A DNA stretch of 50,031 bases from Paracoccaceae bacterium (GTDB taxonomy: Bacteria > Pseudomonadota > Alphaproteobacteria > Rhodobacterales > Rhodobacteraceae): contig JALQTR010000086.1 of the NCBI GenBank assembly GCA_023260835.1, positions 1-50,031 on the forward strand, written 5' to 3'. How positions within the stretch are numbered: the stretch's first letter is position 1; each line of letters opens with the position of its first letter. The notes under the pieces are model-generated. The model saw only the letters and a program-made list of their open reading frames with translations. It made no database searches and was not told the DNA's origin. This document shows, piece after piece, positions 42,084-49,876 of the stretch. A program made the position numbers and the translations under genes.

Positions 42084-43634
42084 ATGGATCATCGTGCCGT
42101 AACCACCGCTGGGGGCTTGGCCCAACGGTTCAGCCGCTTTCATGAATTGGTGACCTTTTGGGCGCAGGCAACACCAGATGCCATGGCATTGGTGGAACAT
42201 GATAGGCACCTGTCATTTTTTGCGCTGGATATGGTTGTGGATCGGGTGGCAGCTGCGCTGCGTGATGCGGGGGTGCGACCGCGTGATCGTATTTTGATTG
42301 TTGCAGAAAACAGCATTTCGGCGATTGTTTTGGTGACGGCTGCCAATCGTTTGGGGGCCTGCGCATCGGTATTGAACGCCCGAATGACGCAGGATGAAAT
42401 TCGCACCATAGCTGATTTTGCGCAACCACGGTTGATGGCGTTTCCGACTGTCGATCCTGCGCTGTCAAAGGCGGCGGCGAATTTGGGTGCAGAATTTGGG
42501 GCGCAGCCGTTGATCGACCTTGATGGGTTCGGGACCATTCTGACCTGTCCAATTTGCGATACGGATCCAAACCCATCGCAAGGCGCTGCTGTGAATGAAT
42601 TGGGTCTGATCATGTTCACCTCTGGCACAACTGGCACGCCAAAGGGTGTGATGCTGACCAATGCCACACTGCTGACCCAGGCCGAAGCACAGGTGATTAA
42701 CCGCGAACTATCGCATAATGATGCCATCTTTTTGGTTTCGCCCATTGCGCACAGCATTGGACTGTCGTCGAATGTTCTGGCCGCCTATGCCGCAGGGGCG
42801 CGGCTTTATGTGACGCCGAAATTCAATGTGGGCGATTTGGTGCATTTGGTGGCAGACGGGGCGGTGACCATGTTGGTGGCCGTGCCGCAGCTGTATACGC
42901 GGATGTTGGATTATATCGATGTGCAAAATGTTGATATGTCCCGCGCGCGTCTGCGCGTGGGGGCCAGCGGTGGCGCCAGCTTGGACCCGGGTCTGAAGGC
43001 CAGGGTGAAAGACGTGATGGGGGTAACCATTTCAAATGGCTATGGCGCGACCGAATTTGTCCCCATCACACGTGTGCCAATCGGCGCCGAGGTTGCCAGC
43101 AATGTGGTTGGCCTGCCCGCCCCCGGGGTCGAGATCCGCATCATTGGCGAAGACGGCCAAGATATGCCGCAGGGGCAATCTGGTGAAATCTGGGCGCGCG
43201 GTCCGTTTTGCATGACCGGCTATTTCCGTGCCCCTGAAGAAACCGCCAAAGTGCTGGATGCAGATGGCTGGCTGGCCACGGGCGATCTGGGGGAAATTGG
43301 TCCGGATGGTATGCTGGCCATCGTGGGGCGTAAAAAGGAAATCATCATTCGTTCAGGGTTCAACGTCTACCCCGCAGATGTCGAGGCGGCCCTTTCCGCA
43401 CACCCATCCGTGGCCGAAGTGGCCGTTATTGGCCGCAGCATCCCCGGCAATGAAGAGGTGATCGCCTTTGTCACCCCGCGTCCTGGGCAAACGATTGACC
43501 CCCTGGCGTTACAGGATTTTACACGTCAAAGCTTGACCCCCTATAAGGTGCCATCGCAAATTATTGCAATTGAGACGATGCCAATTGGTCCAACTGGCAA
43601 AATCCAAAAAGCAAAATTGAAGGATCGGGTATAG
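42084..43634 (+). CDS. Acyl-CoA synthetase (AMP-forming)
   Basis: This 516-residue ANL-family ligase activates a carboxylic acid as its CoA ester. Motifs in order are MFTSGTTGTPKGVML (P-loop), NGYGATEF, TGDLGEIGPDGMLAIVGR, KKEIIIRSGFNVYP (hinge) and the catalytic Lys in PTGKIQKAKL. GGGGGGAT lies before the ATG at 42084; the frame is open further back to a GTG at 42015 with no ribosome site. It is divergent from the IclR-MarR-AMACR operon, and together these may handle an aromatic or branched acid. The upstream gap 41852-42083 holds no gene that I can see. Confidence 0.92.
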   Translation: MDHRAVTTAGGLAQRFSRFHELVTFWAQATPDAMALVEHDRHLSFFALDMVVDRVAAALRDAGVRPRDRILIVAENSISAIVLVTAANRLGACASVLNARMTQDEIRTIADFAQPRLMAFPTVDPALSKAAANLGAEFGAQPLIDLDGFGTILTCPICDTDPNPSQGAAVNELGLIMFTSGTTGTPKGVMLTNATLLTQAEAQVINRELSHNDAIFLVSPIAHSIGLSSNVLAAYAAGARLYVTPKFNVGDLVHLVADGAVTMLVAVPQLYTRMLDYIDVQNVDMSRARLRVGASGGASLDPGLKARVKDVMGVTISNGYGATEFVPITRVPIGAEVASNVVGLPAPGVEIRIIGEDGQDMPQGQSGEIWARGPFCMTGYFRAPEETAKVLDADGWLATGDLGEIGPDGMLAIVGRKKEIIIRSGFNVYPADVEAALSAHPSVAEVAVIGRSIPGNEEVIAFVTPRPGQTIDPLALQDFTRQSLTPYKVPSQIIAIETMPIGPTGKIQKAKLKDRV

Positions 43635-43643
43635 GCCGGTTTC

Positions 43644-45119
43644 TTACGCCCAATCGCGGCAAATGTATTTGATATCTGTGAAGGCCTCCATGCCTTGGCG
43701 GGCACCTTCACGGCCAAGGCCGGATTGTTTGGTGCCGCCAAAGGGGATGGGGGCGCCGGTGACTTTGGTTCGGTTCACCGCCACCATGCCAAATTGCAGC
43801 GCGCGGGTCAGGCGGTAAATCCGTCGCGGATCCTGTGAATGCAGATAGGCAATCAGCCCATATTCGGTGGCATTGGCTTTGTGTAACACCTCGGCCTCAT
43901 TATCAAAGGGTGCGATGGGCGCGATTGGCCCAAATGTTTCTTCGTGCATAATGGCAGCATCATCTGGCACATCGGTCAGCACTGTGGGGGCAAAGAACAG
44001 CGGCCCCAAATCCAGACCCGACCCGCCACAGGCCAGCTGCGCCCCTTTGGCCAGGGCATCGGCCACATGGGTCTTTTGTTTTTCAATCATAGCGTCATGC
44101 ATCAACGGGCCGATGTCTGGATCGTCCATTCCCGGCCCAACACGCAGGGCGCGCACCGCCGCAGTGAAGCGGGCGCAGAATTCAGGATAGATGCTGCGCT
44201 GCACATAGATCCGGTTTGCGCCCAGACAATCCTGCCCTGATGTGGCGAATTTGGCTTTCATCGTTTCGGCAACGGCATGGTCCAAATCGGCATCGTCAAA
44301 GACGATAACCGGGGCGTGGCCGCCCAATTCCATCACAAGGCGTTTGACGGTGTCGGCGGATTGCCGATACAGCAATTTGCCCACCTCAGTCGATCCGGTA
44401 AAGGATAGCGCGCGCACCCGTGTATCACCGCACCAGGCGCCCACGATGGTGGCGGCATCGCCGGTGACCACGTTGAACACCCCATCGGGGATGCCGGCCC
44501 GCCGCGCCAGTTCTGCCAAGGCCAATGCGCTGAAGGGCGTGTGTGCGGATGGATGCGCCACCACGGTGCAGCCCGCCGCCAGCGCCGCCGCGGCCTTGCG
44601 TGTCAGCATTGCGGATGGGAAATTCCATGGGGTGATCAGGGCGGCCACGCCCACGGGTTCGCGCCACAATTCAACCTCGGCATCGGGCAAGTGGCTGGTG
44701 ACCCCTTCGATATTTGGGCGCTTGGCCTCTTCTGCGTAAAATTCGGCAAAGGCGGCGCCGTATTCGATCTCACCACGGGCTTCGGACAGGGGTTTGCCCT
44801 GTTCCAGCACCATGATTTTGGCCAGATCCTCTTTATGTTGCAGCTGCAATTCATACCAGCGGCGCAGGGCGGCGGCGCGGGTTTGCGGCAAAAGGGTGGA
44901 CCAACTGGCAAAAGCGGTTTCTGCGGCATCCACCGCGGCGCTGGCCTGATCAGCACCCAAGGCGGCCATTTGGCCGATCACCTGCCCGCTGGCAGGGTCC
45001 GTGACGGGGAAATCCGCGCCATCCGGCCCGGCGCACCATTGTCCACCAATAAAGGATTGCGCGCGGATCAGCGTCTGGTCATTAATGTCGCTGCGGGTGT
45101 GAAGCGTGCTGTGGGCCAT
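43644..45119 (-). CDS. Succinate-semialdehyde-type aldehyde dehydrogenase with unusual cofactor motif
   Basis: This 491-residue aldehyde dehydrogenase resembles the GabD group. The catalytic Glu264 (MELGG) and Cys298 (SGQDCLGAN) are present, as is the FTGSTEVGK cofactor loop. The Lys and Glu of the usual KPSE dinucleotide-binding motif are replaced: the protein reads VAHPSAHTPFSAL, encoded near 44545-44575. That Lys normally contacts the adenosine ribose. AGGAGG precedes the ATG. A palindrome and interleaved inverted repeats lie between it and the FAD oxidase gene upstream. Substrate is inferred as an omega-oxo acid. Confidence 0.92.
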   Translation of the reverse strand: MAHSTLHTRSDINDQTLIRAQSFIGGQWCAGPDGADFPVTDPASGQVIGQMAALGADQASAAVDAAETAFASWSTLLPQTRAAALRRWYELQLQHKEDLAKIMVLEQGKPLSEARGEIEYGAAFAEFYAEEAKRPNIEGVTSHLPDAEVELWREPVGVAALITPWNFPSAMLTRKAAAALAAGCTVVAHPSAHTPFSALALAELARRAGIPDGVFNVVTGDAATIVGAWCGDTRVRALSFTGSTEVGKLLYRQSADTVKRLVMELGGHAPVIVFDDADLDHAVAETMKAKFATSGQDCLGANRIYVQRSIYPEFCARFTAAVRALRVGPGMDDPDIGPLMHDAMIEKQKTHVADALAKGAQLACGGSGLDLGPLFFAPTVLTDVPDDAAIMHEETFGPIAPIAPFDNEAEVLHKANATEYGLIAYLHSQDPRRIYRLTRALQFGMVAVNRTKVTGAPIPFGGTKQSGLGREGARQGMEAFTDIKYICRDWA

Positions 45120-45159
45120 TTGGGAACCTCCTGTCCTGATGTCAGGCGGATCATCGGAG

Positions 45160-45171
45160 GTTTGATCAAAC
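45160..45171. promoter_or_regulatory. Perfect palindrome GTTTGATCAAAC
   Basis: This 12-base self-complementary sequence lies 41 bases upstream of the aldehyde dehydrogenase ATG (minus strand). Position and symmetry suit an operator for a dimeric regulator. It does not match the spaced Fnr pattern. Confidence 0.35.
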
Positions 45172-45197
45172 GGCGGGGATTTATTTTTACGTTCGGG

Positions 45198-45255
45198 GCA
45201 GAGGATTCCTCTTTTCTTCAGCGCCCCAACGGGATGGATCCTCTGCGGGGGCGCT
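45198..45255 (-). other. Interleaved inverted repeats (possible pseudoknot or alternative hairpins)
   Basis: Two perfect stems can form in ABAB order. GCAGAGGAT (45198-45206) pairs with ATCCTCTGC (45238-45246), and AGCGCCCC (45220-45227) pairs with GGGGCGCT (45248-45255). They cannot form as ordinary nested hairpins, so a pseudoknot or two exclusive folds are implied. Read on the minus strand this is just past the FAD oxidase stop and ahead of the aldehyde dehydrogenase gene. There is no T-run, so a simple terminator is unlikely. Confidence 0.4.
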
Positions 45256-45260
45256 TGGGG

Positions 45261-46592
45261 TTAATCGGCCCGGGCCTTCCATTCTTTCCAACGCAGCACC
45301 GCATTGGCCCCTATGTCGCGAATGGGCTGGGGCGGTAGCGGTTTGGGGGCGGCTTCGGCGGTGAAGTGGCGGGTGATGTCGGACGTCACCCCGCAGGCCA
45401 ATTCCGCCGCCCCCATGCCCGTCAATGTGCCGCGCGCTGTTCCCAGACCGTTTTGCACGCAACCGGCAAAAACCCCAGGCGCCAATTCGCGCATGACGGC
45501 GACATTGTTCAGGCTCAGGCACAGATGCCCCGCCCAGGCATATTGCATTTTCAGCCCAGCGAGTTTTGGAAAGCGGCTGTCGAATTTGCGTTGCATGACC
45601 CGCGCAGCGCGGGCCAGATCGGCGGGCCGCGCCGCCATGTTTGATCGCAGTGCGGCGCAGGTGCGGGTGATGATGCGATTGCCGCCCTGAGCGCTGTTTA
45701 TCCGCCGCAACGTGGTGCCCATCGGATCGGATGGTGTGATCCCCCAACGATCTGCCCCATCGGTTTGCGATGGGTCCAATTCCGGGGTCATCACGGCAAA
45801 TAGAAACAGATGCATCAGCGCCCCGCGGGCAAATCCAAAGCTTTCTAAATGACCGTTAACCGTCAGGATAATGCGGCCTGTGTCCACATGGCCCTTTGGG
45901 GTGGTGATCCGCCAGCCGCCAGTTTGTTGGGCAAAGCCCAAGGCGGGGCTGTGTTCGAAAATACGCACCCCTTGGCGTATCAGCCCATCAGCCATGCCGC
46001 GAATGAACCCCGCGGGCTGCAACATAACCGTGCCGGGGGTATATAGCCCCGACAGATAATGCGCACTGCCCGTCAGATCGCGCATGGCCTGCGCGTCCAG
46101 ATGTTCACACCCTTCGCCCAAATCGGCCAAATGGCGGGCATAGCTGTGGTTATGCGCATCCGCGGCGGCGCTGGCCGCGCCGTTGATTTTACCCGCGTGG
46201 TCAAAGAAATTGGGATCAATGCCGTAATCATCCACCGCGCCAGCCGCAAACCCCTGTGCTTGGCGGTTCAGTGCAATGATCTGTCGATCATCGCCGGCCC
46301 CTGCGTAATCTTCGCTGGTCAGCTCATGCGGCAGATCAATCATAAATCCCGAATTGCGCCCTGCCGCACCTTGGGCAATTTGCCCCGCTTCCAGCACCAC
46401 GACAGAGGCAGACGGGTCCAGCAGCCGAACCCGCCGTGCGGCGGCAAGGCCGGCAAAGCCGCCCCCGATGATCGTGACATCCGCGCGGATCCCCTGATCC
46501 AGCACGGGGCCTGCTGCGCGCGGGGGCAGGATTTCATCCCATGCGGCCGGCCCCAGCTGGCTGGGGGTGCGTTTGGCGGTAAAGCGGGTCAA
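45261..46592 (-). CDS. FAD-dependent amine/amino-acid oxidase (DAO family, PuuB/OrdL-like)
   Basis: The 443-residue flavoprotein has the DAO dinucleotide fold with VTIIGGGFAGLAAARRV near residue 40, VVVLEAGQIAQGAAGRNSGF (the second FAD-binding segment of the PuuB/OrdL group), and a C-terminal FAGCVQNGLGTARGTLTG. Such enzymes oxidise gamma-glutamylputrescine or other secondary amines to aldehyde or imine. The start is TTG at 46592, whose TTGA overlaps the aldehyde dehydrogenase stop, with GAGG upstream. It is the last gene of GntR-DapA-ALDH-DAO. Confidence 0.91.
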   Translation of the reverse strand: MTRFTAKRTPSQLGPAAWDEILPPRAAGPVLDQGIRADVTIIGGGFAGLAAARRVRLLDPSASVVVLEAGQIAQGAAGRNSGFMIDLPHELTSEDYAGAGDDRQIIALNRQAQGFAAGAVDDYGIDPNFFDHAGKINGAASAAADAHNHSYARHLADLGEGCEHLDAQAMRDLTGSAHYLSGLYTPGTVMLQPAGFIRGMADGLIRQGVRIFEHSPALGFAQQTGGWRITTPKGHVDTGRIILTVNGHLESFGFARGALMHLFLFAVMTPELDPSQTDGADRWGITPSDPMGTTLRRINSAQGGNRIITRTCAALRSNMAARPADLARAARVMQRKFDSRFPKLAGLKMQYAWAGHLCLSLNNVAVMRELAPGVFAGCVQNGLGTARGTLTGMGAAELACGVTSDITRHFTAEAAPKPLPPQPIRDIGANAVLRWKEWKARAD

Positions 46593-48085
46593 TCCACGGC
46601 CTCATCCGCGTCATCGGACAGATCCACCCAGATGGTTTTCAGCTGTGTATATTGGTCATGCGCATGGATGCCATTGTCACGCCCGCCAAAGCCCGATTGT
46701 TTATGCCCGCCAAAGGGGGTGGAGATATCACCCTCGCCAAAGCTGTTGACCGTAACGGTGCCTGCGCGGACCGTGCGCGCAGCGCGCAGCGCGCGTTTGA
46801 TATTGGCGCAGAAGATCGAGGCGCACAGCCCATAGTCGCTGTCATTGGCCAAGGCGACGGCCTCATCCAATGAGGAAACGGTTAGGACGGATAACAGGGG
46901 GCCGAAGACTTCGTCCCGGGCCAGCGGGCTTTGTGCGTCGGCCAAATCCACCACCGTGGCTTCGACAAACCCACCCGAGGCTTTGCCGCCCATCAGCACC
47001 GTTTCAGCCTGATCCAAATATCCACAAACTTTGGCAAAATGCGCAGGTGACACCAGCGCGCCCAGACGGGTTTCGGGATCCAATGGATCGCCCGTATTCC
47101 AGGCGCGGGCGTGGTGCTGGATACGTGCCAGCAAATCATCCTTTACATCGCGAAGCACAATCAGACGCGATGTGGCCGAACAGTTTTCGCCCATATTCCA
47201 AAACGCACCTTGCACGATATGTTGGGCCACGCGGTCCAGGTTTTCGGCATCCTCCATCACGATGGCGGCGTTTTTGCCGCCCATTTCCAAAACCACTTCC
47301 TTGGCGTTGGATTGTGCGGCGTATTCCAAGAACCGTTTGCCGGTGACAGTTGATCCGGTGAAGGACAGCGCATCAACATCCATATGCAAACCCAAAGGCG
47401 CGCCTACTTCGGCACCGCCACCGGGCAGCACGTTGAAGACACCGCGCGGCAGGCCTGCCTCGATCGCCAGTTCCGCAATGCGCAGCGTTGTCAGCGTGGT
47501 TTCTTGCGCGGGTTTCACGATGACCGAACAACCGGCCGCCAAAGCCGGGGCGATTTTCCACGCCAGCATCAGCAAAGGGAAGTTCCACGGCAGAACCAGC
47601 CCCACAACCCCCACAGGTTCGCGCAGGATCATCGCAATGTGATCGTCCGATGCCGGCGCCGTTTGGTCATAGATTTTGTCGATCAATTCGGCATGCCAGA
47701 TCAGCGCATGGATGGTTTCGGGCAAATCCACCGTTTCGCAATCGAAAATCGGCTTGCCGCTGTCGATGCTTTCCATCACCGCCAATTCACGGGCGTTGCG
47801 TTTGATCAGCTTGGCCAGGCGGATCAGCACCTCTTTGCGGGCGCTGGGGTGTTGGCGCGACCAGCGACCGTCGTCGAAGGCCTCGCGCGCTTTTTGCACT
47901 GCAAAATCCACATCCTGCGCATCGCAGGCGGCAATATCGGTCAGCTTTGCGCCCGTGGCGGGGTTGATGGTTTCAAATGTTGCGCCCCGGGTGGCGGGGC
48001 GATAGCCACCGTCAATGAAGGCGGCATTTGGCAGATCCAGCCCTGCGGCGATGGATTTATATTCGTCTTTGGTCAAAACTTGCAT
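46589..48085 (-). CDS. NAD-dependent aldehyde dehydrogenase (PuuC-like)
   Basis: This 498-residue aldehyde dehydrogenase resembles the gamma-glutamyl-aminobutyraldehyde dehydrogenase group. It has the normal PWNFPLLML, VKPAQETTLT cofactor motif, FTGSTVTGKRFL, the general base Glu in EMGGKNAAIV and the catalytic Cys in NMGENCSATSR. The C-terminal GGHKQSGFGGRDNG is typical. It starts 13 bases after the DapA-like gene and overlaps the FAD oxidase gene, so aldehyde made by the oxidase would be its natural substrate. Confidence 0.94.
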   Translation of the reverse strand: MQVLTKDEYKSIAAGLDLPNAAFIDGGYRPATRGATFETINPATGAKLTDIAACDAQDVDFAVQKAREAFDDGRWSRQHPSARKEVLIRLAKLIKRNARELAVMESIDSGKPIFDCETVDLPETIHALIWHAELIDKIYDQTAPASDDHIAMILREPVGVVGLVLPWNFPLLMLAWKIAPALAAGCSVIVKPAQETTLTTLRIAELAIEAGLPRGVFNVLPGGGAEVGAPLGLHMDVDALSFTGSTVTGKRFLEYAAQSNAKEVVLEMGGKNAAIVMEDAENLDRVAQHIVQGAFWNMGENCSATSRLIVLRDVKDDLLARIQHHARAWNTGDPLDPETRLGALVSPAHFAKVCGYLDQAETVLMGGKASGGFVEATVVDLADAQSPLARDEVFGPLLSVLTVSSLDEAVALANDSDYGLCASIFCANIKRALRAARTVRAGTVTVNSFGEGDISTPFGGHKQSGFGGRDNGIHAHDQYTQLKTIWVDLSDDADEAVD

Positions 48086-48098
48086 GTCCCTTACCCCT

Positions 48099-49010
48099 TC
48101 AGCCGGTAATATCTGCGATGGTGGATTTCAAAACGCGCACCACCTGTTCCAGCGCGCGTTTGTCGTCTTTGTTCAGCCCCTTCAGCGGCGCGCGCATCAC
48201 GCCGGCATCAATGCCGTTCATGGTGACGCCATGTTTGATTGTTTGGATGAACTTTCCGCCCTGTTCCAAAACCCGCATCAGCGGCATCATGGCCGACATA
48301 ATCCGCCGGCCCTTGGCAAAATCGCCTTCGATCACGCAGGCATTATACAGCGCGACATGTTCCGCCGGCAGGAAATTCGACCCGCCGCAGACCCAAAATG
48401 GCGCGCCCCAGGCGAAGAATTCCAGCGCCTGATCGTCCATCCCACAGCCCAGTTGGATATGCGGGTAATCGCGCGCCAAAAGATGCACCCGGTTAATATC
48501 GCCCGAGCTTTCTTTGATCCCGCAGAAATTGCGGCTGCGGCCAACGCGGTCCAAAAATTCCTCGCCCATCATGGTGCCGGTGCGGTGCGGGTAATTATAC
48601 AGCATAATCGGCAAATCCGCCGCCTTATCAATCGCCAATGCGTTCAGCGCATTTTCGCGATCGGTTGGCACTGAATAGGGCGGGCTGGCCAGCAAAATGG
48701 CATCGGCTCCAATCTCGCGCGCGGCCCGCGCCAATGCGATGGAATCGTCCGTCAGCATCGCGCCGGTGCCCACAACCATTGGCACGCGGCCCGCGATCTG
48801 CGCATGGGTGAAGCGGGCCAATTCGATCCGTTCCGCCACAGTTTGGGCATAGTTTTCGCCCGTGGACCCGCCCGTGATGATCCCATGCACTCCCGCTGCG
48901 ATCAAAAATTCGATCACTTCGGCCAAAGCGTCCAGATTGGGGGATCCATCCGGAAAATACGGGGTGACGACCGGGGTATAGATCCCTTCGAATTTGAAAA
49001 TCGGTGTCAT
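48099..49010 (-). CDS. DapA/NanA-family aldolase or deaminase
   Basis: The 303-residue TIM-barrel protein belongs to the dihydrodipicolinate synthase / N-acetylneuraminate lyase family. Visible landmarks are GGSTGEN (residues 47-53, where DapA has GTTGE), the active-site Tyr in MLYNYPHRTG near 138, and the Schiff-base Lys166 in GIKESSGD. Family members include pyrroline-4-hydroxy-2-carboxylate deaminase and 5-dehydro-4-deoxyglucarate dehydratase. Housekeeping DapA is unlikely in this catabolic operon. AAAGGACTGAT precedes the ATG at 49010; 11 bases separate it from the GntR gene. Confidence 0.92.
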   Translation of the reverse strand: MTPIFKFEGIYTPVVTPYFPDGSPNLDALAEVIEFLIAAGVHGIITGGSTGENYAQTVAERIELARFTHAQIAGRVPMVVGTGAMLTDDSIALARAAREIGADAILLASPPYSVPTDRENALNALAIDKAADLPIMLYNYPHRTGTMMGEEFLDRVGRSRNFCGIKESSGDINRVHLLARDYPHIQLGCGMDDQALEFFAWGAPFWVCGGSNFLPAEHVALYNACVIEGDFAKGRRIMSAMMPLMRVLEQGGKFIQTIKHGVTMNGIDAGVMRAPLKGLNKDDKRALEQVVRVLKSTIADITG

Positions 49011-49021
49011 ATCAGTCCTTT

Positions 49022-49720
49022 TCAGTTGTGGCTTGCGCCCAGCGGTAAATCCAATGCGCCGGGCATGACAAAACGTTCGATATGGCCGCGCGACAGCTGC
49101 CAATGGGCGTGGGCCAGATCTTCGGCTGTATCGGCATCGCGGGCGATGATGGCATTGATCATGGCGTGGTGGTGTTGGCTGGCGGTTTCCGTGTCGTCAT
49201 CCTGCCTGCCTGTTTGCGCATTGTAGAAGGTCATGGCGATCCGCGCATGATCGATCAGCAGCCGTTTGAAGGATGGCAACAGATAGGTGTTCTGCGCCAT
49301 CTCGCCCGTGATGTCATGAAAGCGGTTGTTTGCCAGCGCGCGCTGCGCGGTGTTGTCGCTGTGCAGGGCGGCTTCGAATTGTGTTTGGGCCGCCTTCAGG
49401 GCGGTGATTTGGGATTGGGTCGCATTTTGGGCCGCCAGCCGCAGAACAGCTGCATAGATCATGGGGGCGGCCAAAAAGAAATCGCGCAACGTGGTCATGG
49501 ACATATCCGACACACGCGCGCCGCGCCCGGCGCGCAGGTCCAGATATCCTTCGCCCGCAAGGGCGCGAAACACCTCGCGCAGGGGGGTGCGGGACAGGCC
49601 AAATTCCTCGCTCAGGCGGACCTCGTCCAAATCCGCGCCGGGCGGCAGCGCCAGCGTCAGCACCCCCTGGCGCAGGTGATCGGCCAGTTGATCTTTGGGG
49701 GATGGGGTTGGTTTGTTCAT
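49022..49720 (-). CDS. GntR-family regulator (FCD/FadR-like)
   Basis: The product has 232 residues from the ATG at 49720, with AAAGGATCAACC upstream. The winged helix reads LPPGADLDEVRLSEEFGLSR followed by TPLREVFRALAGEGYLDL, and the all-helical FCD domain carries HDITGEMAQN and the C-terminal HHHAMINAIIARD metal/ligand His residues. It leads the DapA-ALDH-DAO genes and probably represses them in the absence of substrate. Two palindromic sites lie 46-67 bases upstream. Confidence 0.92.
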   Translation of the reverse strand: MNKPTPSPKDQLADHLRQGVLTLALPPGADLDEVRLSEEFGLSRTPLREVFRALAGEGYLDLRAGRGARVSDMSMTTLRDFFLAAPMIYAAVLRLAAQNATQSQITALKAAQTQFEAALHSDNTAQRALANNRFHDITGEMAQNTYLLPSFKRLLIDHARIAMTFYNAQTGRQDDDTETASQHHHAMINAIIARDADTAEDLAHAHWQLSRGHIERFVMPGALDLPLGASHN

Positions 49721-49765
49721 GGTTGATCCTTTGCTTGCAAATATGTCTAGCCGGATTCGTATTTT

Positions 49766-49787
49766 TTGTAAATACAAAATGTATACA
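49766..49787. promoter_or_regulatory. Candidate GntR operators upstream of the GntR-DapA operon
   Basis: TTGTAAATACAA (49766-49777, arms of five bases) is followed two bases later by the palindrome TGTATACA (49780-49787). Both fit the TNGTNNNACNA-like style of FCD regulators. The region is AT-rich and lies where the promoter of the leftward operon is expected. Confidence 0.4.
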
Positions 49788-49823
49788 ATATATCGCGGCG
49801 ACCTTTCCAAGCCCTTTAAACGC

Positions 49824-49850
49824 AAAAACCCCCGCCAGCTGGCGGGGGTT
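49824..49850 (-). terminator. Rho-independent terminator of katG
   Basis: A perfect 24-base palindrome (49827-49850) forms a GC-rich stem of up to twelve base pairs, CCCCCGCCAG against CTGGCGGGGG. On the minus strand it is followed by TTTTT. It begins 27 bases after the katG stop, in the right position and direction to end katG transcription. Confidence 0.88.
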
Positions 49851-49876
49851 CTTCTGTTGGAATATAGGGGGCTGGA

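Noticed and set aside
48015-48674. Open frame of 219 codons antisense to the DapA-like and ALDH genes
   Set aside because: It spans two genes on the opposite strand and has no family resemblance.
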